From the NCBI GenBank assembly GCA_951213105.1, contig OX578149.1, positions 2,939,106 to 3,003,105 of the forward strand: DNA of 64,000 nucleotides. Reading direction: 5' to 3'. The notes under the pieces are model-generated. The model saw only the letters and a program-made list of their open reading frames with translations. It did no database searches and was not told the origin of the DNA. The DNA is from Amaurobius ferox. Taxonomy: Eukaryota; Arthropoda; Arachnida; Araneae; Amaurobiidae. Of this stretch, positions 36,921-48,522 are shown piece after piece (the first letter of the stretch is position 1; each line of letters opens with the position of its first letter). A program made the position numbers and the translations under genes.

Positions 36921-37889
36921 CTTTTAGGAGATGAGCTGAAAGAAAAATCTGAATTCCAGGTTCCGTCCTCGTCTGCGGTTAAAAGACAGGATTCATCGCA
37001 TTTCATGGAAGTCTTTTCTAATTGGGTTTGAATCGGTTGAAGGAATGTTCTATAGAGGGTGTCTAGGGGAAAGCCATTTCTCGAGAACGCCTTATTGTTT
37101 GAACGAGATCCTTAGGGTGCTATACAGGACCATCCAAAGAAGGGGTTGACTGCCTTCCTTAGGATGCGCTCTTTAAAAGAAAGTCCATTACAAAGGTGTT
37201 GAACATCGGCACATGAGTTCAAAAATGGGTTTGTCCGACAGAAAAGCTCCAGATAAAGAATCCCAAAAGATATTTTTAAAAGCATGCGATTCTTGAAACT
37301 GTCTATCATTGGGTGAGAGTTGTATAACACACGACATCATACATTGAGTTTGAATGTTAACTATTTTATTGGGTACACGACGGGTCGGTCGTGATCGAAG
37401 CCACAAAAATCACACTCATCTAAGGTTCAAAAAACATTCCATCTGCATCCTCGGGCCTGTCCTATTTTTAGTTCGATTACCGGAGCCATGTTGACTCTGT
37501 TTAGGAAGGAAGAATAGAATTGTGCGAAATGATCTTTGTTTTGGGTGAATGGAACCGAATGATTGGCGTTTCGTAAAGAGCTCTGCTGCCCTCATCTCCT
37601 TTTTGGCCAGACGACGCTCGACCGTTGAGCTGCTGGAACGAAATGGCAACTTCTTATGGTTGAAGTACACTTTCCTAATACAAAGCGTCTCAATCTAGTT
37701 TTAAGGGTTCTTTAAGGGTGGGCGAACCCATCTTTGTCATTTTCTCTATCTCTAAAAGGAACCCTCCCCATACAAAGGGGGTTAGCCCCCTAAAGATGTC
37801 TCGTCGTGTAGCGCCATCGAGGTTTCCTATGCAGCTACATTTAAAAAAAAAATTCTTATGGACTTTCCTTAAAGAATGCAATGAATTGA
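36921..37889. other. Unassigned region with a decayed minus-strand frame
   Basis: On the minus strand, two frames in the same phase (37670-37416 and 37406-37188) are separated only by two stops. Together they give about 160 codons, including RRVPNKIVNIQTQ and QESHAFKNIFWDSLSGAF. No domain was recognised. This could be a decayed gene or chance. Confidence 0.25.
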
Positions 37890-39240
37890 CTCTTTTCACA
37901 GTCAGAAGATAATGTATAAGATCCACTGTACTGTGTTTTTAACGTGGAATGGCGTGTGTGTGGCGATCACAACATGTAAAACTATTTCAAAGTTCCCAAT
38001 GAACTTCGCGCAACTCTAAATTAACAATTAACAATAGGAATAGCATTCTCAATAAGCGATATATTAAAATATTTTAATAATGAATTCATCAATGAGGCGT
38101 TATTATCATTAATTAAGCGTCATTTTTGCATTTTCGTCCATCTGGGGCGATGGATCATCAAGCTGGGAACACTTCACTAGATTATTGGCCAAATACATGA
38201 CTAGTGTTACAGACAGAGCATTTCTCATAGACTGGAATATAGGCCCCTCATAGGACTGAATCCAGAATTTGCGAAACACGACTTCTCATGGGGCGTCACT
38301 TTGATCCATTTCGCAACATTTTTTCACTAGCAAAATTTAAAATTCCGCCCAATGCGTCGCCAAAATCTCGCTAAGCGTTATGGAAGAAGAAATAAGTTAT
38401 TTTTATAACAGATAAATAACTATTGACTTTCAAATACAAAAGTATGACTCAAAGTAACTTTTCTCAAGAATGGAACGAGCTAGATCCACGAGAAGGATGT
38501 CACCCAATGGATCGCATGATATTACATATGAAAAGTGAACCTGTTTCTCAACAGTTAATATTTTTTTTTAATTTATGGGATTTTTCGATAAATTTATTTG
38601 AAAAATGTTCAATATTTAGAGAACGATTCATGCTAACGTTCTAAAGTTTACGTCAATCGTTTTCTAAGGAAAAATTACATAAGAAATATCTATTTGCGTA
38701 ACTTTATTAAAGGTTTTGATTTTTAGATGATTTTCCAAAATTTCACTCGAAAATTAGGGGAGTTCTGAACATTCGATTGTGTTTTAAAACAATTGGCTTC
38801 CAGTATTCACGGGTTGTGATTTTTGTACCCAATTTCATTCGAATCGCTCCATTCGTTCGTGAGATATCGTCTCCGCAGACTCACTGACACACACACACAC
38901 AGGCACACACACAGAGACATCACCTCAAAAATGTTTGAAAACCGTAACTTTATGAAATGTATTGATTTTTTCAAAATGTCACTTGAAAATTGCATGAGAT
39001 TTTGAACATTCGATTGGAGTTTGAAACAACAGGCTTCCAGTATTCACGGATTGTAATTTTTATACCCAATTTCGTTCGAATCACTCTATTCGTTCGTCAG
39101 ATATTGTCTCTACATACACACACACTTACACACACAGACATCACCTCAAAAAACGCTCGATTCGTGTTCAAAGATGCTTGAAACGTGCTCTCCTGTCGAA
39201 AACTCGCATTCGAATGTTCGACCCTTTCTTTATACATTAT
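37890..39240 (+). repeat. Family A repeat, copy A3, with internal duplication
   Basis: Sense-oriented and diverged at its left end (37890-38320); clear from ATCTCGCTAAGCG onward. The segment with the (AC)n run and the ACATCACCTCAAAAA block occurs twice, at about 38762-38960 and 39003-39180, so the hairpin-proximal part was duplicated in tandem. It ends in a hairpin-like TTTCTTTATACATTATAC block. Confidence 0.75.
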
Positions 39241-39364
39241 ACTACTTGTATGTACATAAGAAGAGTCATAAGGATAACTCTCTTTGTGTTCGAGATATTT
39301 CCTAGGCCCCTTAAGATTGAGTATTTTAACGTGTTTGGAAACATTTCGAATCTGTTTAGGGTTG

Positions 39365-39422
39365 AGACCCAGACCTTACGACCTACCAGAAAAGTGTAAG
39401 GTAACTGTTTGGACGGCCGGTA
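39365..39422 (-). mobile_element. 5'-truncated SINE, family 1, with target duplication
   Basis: Only the last 58 bp of the SINE remain. TCTGTTTAGGGTTG flanks it at 39351-39364 and 39423-39436. Truncation at the 5' end together with a duplication is the signature of incomplete target-primed reverse transcription. Confidence 0.8.
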
Positions 39423-39436
39423 TCTGTTTAGGGTTG

Positions 39437-39816
39437 CAGTTCTCCCTTTCCTCATTTCCCTAATTGACTCTATCCAATCTTCTTTATAAGATGCTTTTAT
39501 GTTGACACTTTTCAACACTTGAGCGTACAAAGTTTCTTTTCTAATGGCCGGGCATTTTTACTGTGAGCAACCCTCGGGTGCATGATGCTTAGTAGTGATC
39601 ATTCATCTGATATATTCACACCAGATGAATGATGAGCAGGGTCAGTGAGGAGCTGGCTTTGTGTGTTCTCGTAGTCTGAAGCTGGTCCAAGTATGACTTA
39701 TAACCGATAAGCTGTTTGGAACACAAACCACCCTATTGGCTTGTTATAGGCCAAAAAGCGCTTTACTGTTATCCTGGTCGCTCAGAGTTCCGCCGACGGG
39801 TTACAAAAAATCGGAT
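39437..39816. other. Unassigned segment
   Basis: No coding motif. Two nearby ATTCATCTGATATATTCACA/CAGATGAATGAT-type strings near 39600-39630 form an inverted pair. Confidence 0.3.
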
Positions 39817-40570
39817 GTGGCCAGCACATGCCTTTCCTTATATAATGCAATGAATTGACTACTTTTACAGTAAAAAGAAATAGGCATTTCTTATAGTACA
39901 TACTCTGAATTTTCGTCAATAACTAGTCATTTTCATAGATTGAGCGTCATTTTTAACCATTGGGCGAGCTTTTCGTTCATTTGGCAACAGTTCAATAGTC
40001 GCTATGTTCGCGACATTCCGCTCAATGCGTCACCAAAATCTCGCTAAGCGTTATGGAAGAAGAAATAAGTTATTTTTATAACAGATAAATAACTATTGAC
40101 TTTCAAATACAAAAGTATGACTCAAAGTAACTTTTCTCAAGAATGGAACGAGCTAGATCCACGAGAAGGATGTCACCCAATGGATCGCATGATATTACAT
40201 ATGAAAAGTGAACCTGTTTCTCAACAGTTAATATTTTTTTTTAATTTATGGGATTTTTTGATACATTTATTTGAAAAATGGGCAATATCTCGAGAACGGT
40301 TGATGCTAGCGTTCTAAAGTTTATGTCAATCGTTTTCTAAGGAAAAATGACACAAGAAATGTCTATTTACGTCACTTTATTAAAGGTTATGATTTTTTCA
40401 AAATTTCACTCAAAAATTTAGGGTGGTTTTGAACATTCGATTATATTTAAAAACAATAGGCTTCCAGTATTCACGGATTGTAATTTTTGTACCCAATTTC
40501 ATTCGAATCGCTCTATTCGTTCGCGAGATATCGTCTCCACAGACTCACTGATACACACACATACACATAC

Positions 40571-40622
<52 letters not shown>

Positions 40623-40771
40623 TTTCACGCACACACACAAACATCACCTCAAACATGTCTGATTCGTTATCAGGGATGCTTGAAACGTGCTCTCCAGTAG
40701 AAAACTCGCATTCGAATGTTCGACTCCACCACAATACTTTCCTTATACGTTGTACTATAAGAAAAGTAATA
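39817..40771 (+). repeat. Family A repeat, copy A4
   Basis: Begins with an altered ATGTGGCCAGCACATG block followed by CTTTCCTTATATAATG. It carries a long (AC)n run at 40575-40618 and ends in the ACTTTCCTTATA hairpin. Copy A5 follows 25 bp later in the opposite orientation. Confidence 0.85.
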
Positions 40772-40796
40772 ATGTGTCTAGCTGGAAGTCTAATAT

Positions 40797-42140
40797 TACT
40801 TTCCTTATATACATATAATGTATATAAGGAAAGTATTGTGACGGAGTCGAACATTCGAATTCAAGTTTTCGACGGGAGAGCACGCTTCAAGCATCCCTGA
40901 ACACGAATCAAACGTTTTTGAGGTGATGTCTGTATGTGTTTGTGTCAGTGAGTCTGTGGAGACGATAATTGACGAACGAATGAAGGGATTCGAACAAAAT
41001 TTGGTACAAAAATTACAATCCAAATACTGGAAGCCTATTGTTTTTATACGCAATCGAATGTTCAGAACCCACCTAAATTCTTGAATGAAATTTTGGAAAA
41101 ATCATCAAAAAATTAAAACCTTTAATAATGTTACGTAAATAGTCATTTCTTGTATAATTTTTCATTAGAGAACGATTGACATAAATTTAAGGAACGCTAG
41201 CATGAACCGTTCTCGAGATTGCGCATTTTAAAAAAAATATCAAAAAAATCACTTAAAATTAAACAAAAATATTACCTATTGTGAAATAGGTTCACTTTTC
41301 ATAAGTAATATCATACAATAAATTGGGTGACATTATTTTCGCGGATCTAGCTAGTTTCATTCTCGAGAAAAGTTACTTTAGGTAATGCTTTTGTATTTGG
41401 ACGCTAATAGTCATTTATCTGCTACAATAACTTATTTCTCCGCCCATAACGCTTGGCGAGATTTTGGCGGAATGTCGCCAGCTTGGTGACTTTTTAAATG
41501 TTGTCAAATTAACGCAAATGTCGTCAAATTGATAAAAGTGACGCTAAATCAATGAAAATGACGCCTAGATGATGAAAGTTCAATATCTGGGAAAGAACAT
41601 AAGCGCAGACTATAAGAATAACCCATTTCTCCGTCCGTCCGTCCGTAACGGGTGGCGAGAAATTGAGCCGCCAACTTGGCGACTCTTTTAAACGTTAAGA
41701 AATATTTCTGTCCGTTTGTCTGTAACACTTGGCAATGCATTTGGCAAACTTAGCGACTCATTTAGCAAAGTATTTATACCTTGACGATATTTCGCCCCAG
41801 ATTGATAACAGCGTTGTCAAAATTGCAAAAATGACGTTAAATGAATGGAAACGACGACTAGATGATGAAGTCATTATGAAAGTATTTTAATATATGGACT
41901 CGATCGCTTATTGAGGATGCTATCCATGCTATCCATATTGACGATTGTTTATTGAGAGTTGCACGAAGTATAAGTTAATTGAGTATTTTGAAATAGTTTT
42001 GTATGTTATCATTCGGAAAAGAGCCCAATGTATAAATTCAAAGATAATAACACAGCACCGTGGATCTTATACATTATTTTTGACTGTAAAACGAGTCAAT
42101 CCATTGCATTATATAAGGAAAGTGCCCACAGCAAATTTTT
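40797..42140 (-). repeat. Family A repeat, copy A5, long variant
   Basis: The ACTTTCCTTATA hairpin and (GT)n end are typical, but the copy is about 400 bp longer than others. The extra part (41640-42060) contains further GGCGA-type units and an AAGATAATAACACAGCAC block also seen in rearranged form near 45240-45384. It ends in a degenerate GTGCCCACAGCA block. Confidence 0.75.
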
Positions 42141-42219
42141 AAAGAAACGCCATCGGGAGCATTTTAGTTTCCTTGTGACAGAAAGTTGCGCTTTGGTCGA
42201 GCGTTTAAATTCGAAAAGA
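42141..42219 (+). CDS. Putative exon 1 of an unrecognised gene
   Basis: The frame reads KKRHREHFSFLVTESC and continues to NSKR, followed directly by GTGAGT, a good splice donor, at 42220. Joined in phase 0 to the open segment at 42275 it would extend that frame without a stop. The upstream border lies in or at the end of a family A repeat and is unknown. No family was recognised. Confidence is low because this rests on frame and splice consensus alone. Confidence 0.3.
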
Positions 42220-42274
42220 GTGAGTGAGTCCTTTCTTTACGTTCACGAAGTTTAAGTATTCACGGCCCTTTTAG

Positions 42275-42625
42275 GGAGATGTCAACAATGAAATCAAGAA
42301 CTTTCTAAGCAGTCTCTCAGATAGAAACAGTCCTCCAATAACGAGGAAATGGATTACAGAATACAAGCCAAACAGTTGGGCTGACTGTGAGTGGCCAGCT
42401 GTGTATAAAGGTGATTGTGAATCGTGCATTTCCGCTTTGCAGTATGCTCTTTCCATTCATTCTCTCCTCACGTGTGGGAATTCAAAATGGACTTCTGTTT
42501 TGCTTTTCACAAACAAAGAGAATACAGGGACCTTCCAAAAGTATTGTCTGATCGATCCTTCTCATTCCCTTTTTCTCAAAATGGGTCCTCCAGGCTTTTC
42601 CCCCGAATCAGCGATTCAAAAATAA
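42275..42625 (+). CDS. Putative exon of an unrecognised gene (116 codons plus stop)
   Basis: An acceptor-like string CGGCCCTTTTAG precedes an uninterrupted frame beginning GDVNNEIKNFLSSLSDRN. It includes KWITEYKPNSWADCEW, five cysteines and the end SPESAIQK before TAA. Base composition is more balanced than in neighbouring repeats and no other copy exists in the window. It could be a terminal exon of a host gene, or a gene-derived remnant. I do not recognise the protein and offer no function. Confidence 0.4.
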   Translation, partial: GDVNNEIKNFLSSLSDRNSPPITRKWITEYKPNSWADCEWPAVYKGDCESCISALQYALSIHSLLTCGNSKWTSVLLFTNKENTGTFQKYCLIDPSHSLFLKMGPPGFSPESAIQK

Positions 42626-42724
42626 ATAAAAATCAGTGAATTTGTGAAAACGGTTTCTGATTTCATTTAAAACGTGGATTTCATCGAGGCAGTTCGAATG
42701 CAAATAATGATTTCTTTTTCGCAG

Positions 42725-42923
42725 ATTCCTGGCTGTACGGAAATACTTTGGCGATCCTCAAGTTCTGTTTGGCGAGCGGACGAGCTGCCATTCCCGCGGT
42801 TGTGGCAACCCCCATCGGCTCTTGTGTTTCGCCGTCGACACGGCAGAGCCGGCCCTGCCAAGGAAGACACCCTCCGAAAAAGTGGACCCGCACTTGGACC
42901 CGAAACAAAAAATAAATAAATAA
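42725..42923 (+). CDS. Putative terminal exon of an unrecognised gene
   Basis: TTTCTTTTTCGCAG, a strong acceptor consensus, precedes a 65-codon frame starting FLAVRKYFGDPQVLFGERT. It contains a CHSRGCGNPHRLLC cluster of cysteines and histidines that could bind metal, and ends in TAA within an (AATA)n run that also offers AATAAA signals. GC content is high. The antisense frames over the same bases look less protein-like. Confidence 0.35.
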
Positions 42924-42927
42924 ATAA

Positions 42928-43081
42928 ATAAGTCGAGGACGAGATCACCATGGCGTGAGATACTATACTGTGATTTACTTCGGGAACGGTTTCGGCCCAG
43001 TGGGACACGTCGTTTTCCCGTTTCTTCTCGATACTGGAGGGCGCACGCTGATACTCTTCTTCTTTGATGTCCGACGTTCAG
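42928..43081 (+). CDS. Putative exon ending in a perfect splice donor
   Basis: The open frame includes YYTVIYFGNGFGPVGH and PFLLDTGGRTLILFF, and ends at CAG|GTAAGT (43081/43082). Acceptor-like strings TTTAACTGTAG and TTAGTTTCGCAG follow within about 100 bp. LLDTGG superficially resembles an aspartic protease active site, but nothing else supports that. AATAAA strings at about 43285 and 43323 could end a transcript. Confidence 0.3.
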
Positions 43082-43519
43082 GTAAGTTGACTTTTCTTCT
43101 TCTCACCTTTTAACTGTAGGGGGTGGGCCTATCGAAAGTGGGGCGCGATATTAGTTTCGCAGGAGAGGGGGAGGGGGTGCAGTGATTTCGGGACGGTTGT
43201 TTACGCACCTCCCAGTGGGTACTGCATTAGTCTCTGACGAAGTGCTTTTGAGTCAAACATGTTATGGGCTGCCCGTTTTTAATAATAAAATGCTTCTCAT
43301 TTTGAAGCCCGGTGTTGAAATTCTAAATAAAGTTCGCATTTGAAATTCGAGAATGTTCTCGACTTTACGAATACTGAAATTGGAAATCGATATCGCCCAG
43401 TCCGGAATGACGATTTGTAGAGTCCTCTTTTCTAAACTATTCTATCTGGGCTTTTTTTCAACGATTTGAATGTCCTGCACACCCCACCCAGCTTAAAGTG
43501 CCATTTTCAACATGGGTTT

Positions 43520-43521
<2 letters not shown>
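43082..43521. other. Unassigned segment with AATAAA signals
   Basis: Moderate GC content, with purine-rich strings such as GGAGAGGGGGAGGGGG near 43163. It may be the 3' part of the putative gene. Confidence 0.3.

Positions 43522-43610
<89 letters not shown>
43522..43610. repeat. (TA)n microsatellite
   Basis: About 89 bp of pure TA. Confidence 0.95.
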
Positions 43611-43615
<5 letters not shown>

Positions 43616-43988
43616 TTTCGAAACAATGAAAATAATTTAACTAAGCATGCATTGCATGTTAGATTAACAATCCAAAATTCTTTATAATATAACTTTGCAA
43701 TAGAACTGTACACAAGAATGACATCTAGTTATTGCAGCATATAAATAAAATGAAATTAATAATTGAAGTATAAGATTTATAGTATAGCACCCAACTCATT
43801 AAAAGAATCCGCTTCATTACCGGATAAAGAATTCAATGGAATGCGAGCCAGCAAAATGATGAAACAGAAAAACAATCGGTATGAATTCAAACTCGTTAAA
43901 AAAAGGTGCATACAAAACATACCTTCTAATAGTTCTTTTCCTTGAATAACCTTGTTACTTTGAATAAAAAGGTTATTCCCCACTATTA

Positions 43989-44036
<48 letters not shown>

Positions 44037-44164
44037 ATTTTATATCTTAATCTTTTTCTAAAGGCTCCATATAATTGGGATTTATGGATCGACATTTATT
44101 TGTATAATTATTAATTTCATTATGATATGCTTCTCCTTTTCACTTGTTGTTCCTTTTTTATATA
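43611..44164. other. Unassigned AT-rich segment between and after (TA)n tracts
   Basis: A second (TA)n tract lies at 43990-44033. Short frames on both strands around 43763-43983 have no recognised motif. By position this resembles non-coding ends of Penelope-like elements. Confidence 0.3.
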
Positions 44165-44430
44165 ATATATAATAAAAATATAGAGATGAGGAAGCTAATA
44201 TATAGAACATGAAATACATGTCACACCCTAGTTTAATCCCATTAAAGAGGTTAAATGATATCCGTCAAGGAGGATTTAAAATATAATATCTAACATACCA
44301 AAGAATTAAAAATGATCTTAATTTTCTACTAAAAGGTGGGATTCAATGAATAGTTCACAAGAGTGACCCATACAATCCAAGCAGGTGCGTCCAGGAAATA
44401 GTAAATGCCCAAAATATTAAAATCACACCC
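44165..44430 (-). repeat. Family G repeat, copy G3
   Basis: Reverse complement of 20150-20400, including the GACGGATATCATTTAA block and the GTGCTAAATATTAGCTTCC-like block. Confidence 0.6.
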
Positions 44431-45239
44431 GTTGAATGAAGAAAAGATGTCAATTTGTGCGTGTGTGTACTTTTTCCATGTTACGGTCAAGTATTTTTAT
44501 CTCCGGTCTTTCACTTGACACAGTTATTAATTTACGGTAATATAACAATGATTATTAAGTGCTGAAATATTAATTAATATGTAAACAGAAATAATGATTA
44601 AATGAATATGAAATCGAAATGAATAGGGTCTCCTCGGACAAAGGCGAAATCGAAGAGTTTAGTTTAATAGAAGGAGGGGCTCATCCAAAACTCGACGAAT
44701 CATTAGCATAATAGTTACTATTATGTATTTCAATTCATAGAAATTATTAACACGTAATTGCATATTTACGTTTGCAAACTAAGAGCTGATTATTATTATC
44801 CATATATACATCAATATTAATATATAATAATTACAATGGATTTAAATCTAAGCATTAACTAATAGTAAAGCTGTTCATCACTTGTAGAAAAAGTGAATGC
44901 TTCATATTAACGCTTACCTACTTATCACTTGATTTTGACTTTATATAATGTATGACAGTGAACTCCGCTGTCATACAAAAGTATCCTAAATACAATTGTC
45001 ATCATTTTTAAATATTTTTTAATTAAATATGTAAATAAATGGATCATGAGTATAATCACACATTCAGCTCCATTAAAAAATCTTTAAAGCGAAGTCATTT
45101 ATAAATAAAATCTCAAAGAAATATTTTGTATGCAAAATCTGAATGACATTTTATATGATATATCATATCACTAGCAAAAATGTAATGTTTTTATCAGGGG
45201 GCTGAGTATATCTCTTGGGTTCATCCTATGGCCCTACAA
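44431..45239. other. Unassigned AT-rich region
   Basis: No coding frame or known repeat. A short inverted pair (TATGACAGTG ... CGCTGTCATA) lies near 44951-44975. Confidence 0.3.
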
Positions 45240-46955
45240 AGCAATAGGATGTATAAGATCCACGGCACAATGATTTAACGTTGAATTGTACATTGGGGGC
45301 TTTTATCGAAAGAACAGTACTTAATTAACTTGTATTTCGTGCAACTCTCAATGATTACATATATATTAAAATATTTTTATAATGAACTAGCAGTATGCCC
45401 GTTCTTCGTAGGGAATGTATAATATAAAGAACTTAAAATTCATAATGATGTGCAAATTCCTATAATATTTTAAATGACACTATTATTCAAAGCATTCTAT
45501 TAAAATATTAAAATGAATGCTCCTGCAAAGAAGTTCTGCGAGAATCTCTGTTATCGCTTTACAAAATCATCTTCTCAGGCAGATCTAAAGAATAAAACAT
45601 CCTGGCCCCGTTTGTAACCACATTGACAACAAACATGACATCGAATCAATATATGCCAAAACGAAAGTGCTAAAACTGTAGTGGAAGATATAACAGTACT
45701 ACTTATATTCTTGTAGATAAGAAGGTATACCCGTACTACACTATATGAGTTTGAAAAATTTTTGCCAAAATAAAACAAATCACGTCATAAAATATCCATT
45801 ATCCCTTCCATCTTTAAACTTGAGGGCCATCATGGATTCCAACCCATGCCAATACTTGTCAATATTTGTTATTATTCCAATATTTGCCAAAATAAAACAA
45901 ATAACGTATTAAACAGAAAATATCAATCATTCCAGTCCTATTTAAACCCATAGGCTTTAGTGGATATAAACCCGTCAAAGATGCCATTTTGACAAAATTT
46001 ATTTTACATACATTTCTTTATTATTTAAATCGGAAAAGATTTAATAAAAATCGTCTGTCGTCTAAACACAGAGACATGATATCATTTTCTTCAAATAAAT
46101 TTATATCGTCTGTATAATGCTATGTCTATGGAAGGTGCGTTTTTAATTAATATTTAGACAATCCCTGATCCTAGAAACTCGAAACATGCATTCAACTTAA
46201 GGTGGTGCTCTTCCAAGCTTACCCACAGCATTTCGTCCCATTCGATTCAATTTCATGCAATTGATGATGATTTTCAATTTTATTTATAGAGATGCATCGA
46301 TTTGGCTTCGTTTATTGAGTGTCGCTTTTGAATTTTGACACTATTTACGTTCATCTCGCCCACTTTACAACTATTCGTTCAGTGAGTTCGCAGGTGAAAG
46401 AGCTTTTCTTATAAATGGTAAATTGTTATACAAAACTATTACCGAAAATATTTGCCCTCGATCGCATAATATTTATATATGAAAAGTGAATCCATTTCAC
46501 AATATTTAATACTTTTTCAATTTTATGGGATTTTTTGAAAAAGTGTAATATCTCGACAACGCTTTATTCTGGCGTTCTGAATTTCGTGACTTTCGTTTTC
46601 TAATGAAAAGTGACACAAGAAAGGATCATTTACGTAACATTATTAAAAGTTCTGATTTTTTTTAACGATTTTCTCAAAATTTTATTCTGAAATTTGGGGA
46701 GTGTTCCGAACATTCGATTGCGTTTCAAATCAATTGGGTTTCAGTATTCAGCGATTGTAATATTTGTATCTAATTTCACTCGAAACGCTTCATTCGTTCA
46801 TGAGATATTGCATCCACAGACATCCCCTTAAAACCGGCCGATTCGAGTTGAGGAATGCTTGAAACGTGCTTTTCTGTCAGAAACTCTCATTCGAGTTTTC
46901 AACCTCGTCACGCTACTTTCCCTATATATTCTACTATGCGTGTAGGGAAGGTGAA
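45240..46955 (+). repeat. Family A repeat, old long-variant copy A12, split by family F
   Basis: The left part (45240-45384) matches the extra region of copy A5 in reverse. The right part (46294-46955) carries the family A blocks from TATGAAAAGTGAATCC to the terminal TTTCCCTATATATT hairpin. Between them lies a family F insertion. It is clearly more diverged than the other copies, so probably older. Confidence 0.6.
45385..46293 (+). repeat. Family F interspersed repeat, copy F1
   Basis: Starts near CTAGCAGTATGCCCGTTCTT and ends TTTATAGAGATG. It matches 58018-58985. It contains repeated TTTGCCAAAATAAAACAAAT blocks. The start (ACCCGTTCTTCG) and end motifs are of the type seen at the ends of widespread non-LTR-derived repeats; no coding frame remains. 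The frame at 45575-45778 has no known domain. Confidence 0.65.
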
Positions 46956-47133
46956 AGCTGCGCATTAATCTCTATCCTAACTGGTGTTCTATATATGTAT
47001 GTACATACATATATACAATTCCTATTTAATCTTTATAGAATTCCGTTCATTCCCGATTTGAATGCGGCTTTATATACCTGGTACTTTTTTTGCACTTTTA
47101 CGTGTGACGAATTTCTGGGTTGTCCGAGTGAAC
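46956..47133. other. Unassigned segment before SINE family 2
   Basis: A short ATGTATGTACATACAT palindrome lies near 46997-47012. Nothing else was recognised. Confidence 0.3.
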
Positions 47134-47144
47134 ATTTTGAAAGT

Positions 47145-47386
47145 TTTTTTTTTTCTTCAAATGGCCAGGCACTTGACTTATCATCATTCGCCTTTATTCA
47201 GCGGTCAAAACGTGAACCATTTAGCCGTCCTAAGACGTTGCCCCAGGCGCACCAGAGGGGGGCGGAACACACTGCGCCCAAAACACAAACATCCATGCCT
47301 TACGTGGGACTCGAACCCACAACGTGACGGTCGAGCGATTGCTGTGGAAACGCTCGCCTTGACCACTAGACCACCACGTCGGCAAA
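47145..47386 (-). mobile_element. tRNA-derived SINE, family 2, with poly(A) tail
   Basis: On the minus strand it starts CCGACGTGGTGGTCTAGTGG with A box TGGTCTAGTGG, then B box GGTTCGAGTCC, and ends in a run of A (47145-47155 on the plus strand as T). An 11-bp duplication ATTTTGAAAGT flanks it at 47134-47144 and 47387-47397. The tRNA-like head folds poorly in the anticodon arm. It is unrelated in body and tail to SINE family 1. Only one copy was seen here. Confidence 0.88.
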
Positions 47387-47397
47387 ATTTTGAAAGT

Positions 47398-47719
47398 AAA
47401 AGTTGGGAGTTCAATATTTGGCTAAAATGGCAATCCACTATAAAACCATTCTTCCGACATACATCTCTTGAAATGACACACATATATATGTATGTATGTA
47501 TATTATCGTTACAGATTTTTCTTTCTTTCTATTTAATATTTTGAGCCTCCAGCTTTTGACAATCCTTTGATACTCATGCTTATTTTGTGTATATATTACT
47601 CTTGAATGTTGTTTTGTTGCCATGTATTATAACCTTATAGTTATTATATATATATGTGTATATATATATATAAATTTATATGTAAATATATATGCAAATA
47701 TATATATATATATATATAT
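47398..47719 (+). repeat. Family G fragment and short (TA)n/(TG)n tracts
   Basis: The TTTGAGCCTCCAGCTTTTGA block at 47541-47560 and its surroundings match 48770-48850. Mixed TA/TG microsatellites follow at 47644-47719. Confidence 0.5.
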
Positions 47720-48522
47720 CAAAGTTGTATTGACAGCCAACCTTATCTTTCCACTTTTCTAAACGTTGAAGGATATGTACATATTCTTGGCAACTATATA
47801 AATTTGAAATATGTTATTAGGCCGAATATTTTTAGGTAAATGCTCTATATGAAGTAACCCAACTGAAAACGACTGTTTGCATCATCTAATATACATGGAT
47901 ACTGTTCGCCCAAATGATTCAAAAACTCTATAATATAATTTCTACATATATCAAGTTTGTTTCCTGGAAAGGAGAAATGATTGAGGTGAGAAGGGGTGAG
48001 ATGTGTCTTTTAACTGCGGTACCCGTTCGTAGGTAAACTCGATGGGCTAAGTGGATAAGAAAATGCATGGAAATGTCAAGAGAACGAACGCCAGGTAATA
48101 AATAAATAAATCATTCAAACTCTGAAATAATAATGCTTGAATGCGAATGCAAAGTATTTAAAGCAATATGAAATGGAAAGGACATGGCTAAAATGAGAGA
48201 TTCATTTAGATACGAACTCTTCATCAGGCCAAGCATTCACGCTCCAGTAACCGAAAATCTTCGCCTGTTTCGGAGAAGGGCCTTTCAGCCCCATTTTCTC
48301 TCACTCCAAGTAAAATGAAAAATACATGAATCAGAAATGAATGCTTAACTTCCTAAACCGAATCGCAAAAGTGGCGCCACTCTTATACAACAATCGCTCA
48401 GGAATCAGCAGATATGTGACCGAAAATCAGCTGAACACTCACATAATAAGAGGGAGGCGTCTAAAAAATAAATAGTTAATGAAACCTTTACAAAAGTTTC
48501 CATCCAAACATTTTTACGATAG

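Noticed and set aside
38823..40900. Paralogous genes encoding MYPISFESLHSFVRYRL-type peptides
   Set aside because: The similar frames at 326, 38823 and 40487 lie over the same part of the non-coding family A repeat and fall apart in other copies.
42928..43081. Aspartic protease based on LLDTGG
   Set aside because: Only the short string matches; no flap or hydrophobic follow-up motif of the family is visible.
46866..47327. 153-codon plus-strand frame
   Set aside because: It runs from the end of a family A copy through unassigned DNA into SINE family 2, so it is not a unit of one origin.
47300..47382. Functional tRNA gene
   Set aside because: A and B boxes are present, but the anticodon region folds as a 6-bp stem with a 13-nt loop, and the sequence continues into a SINE body with a poly(A) tail and target duplication.
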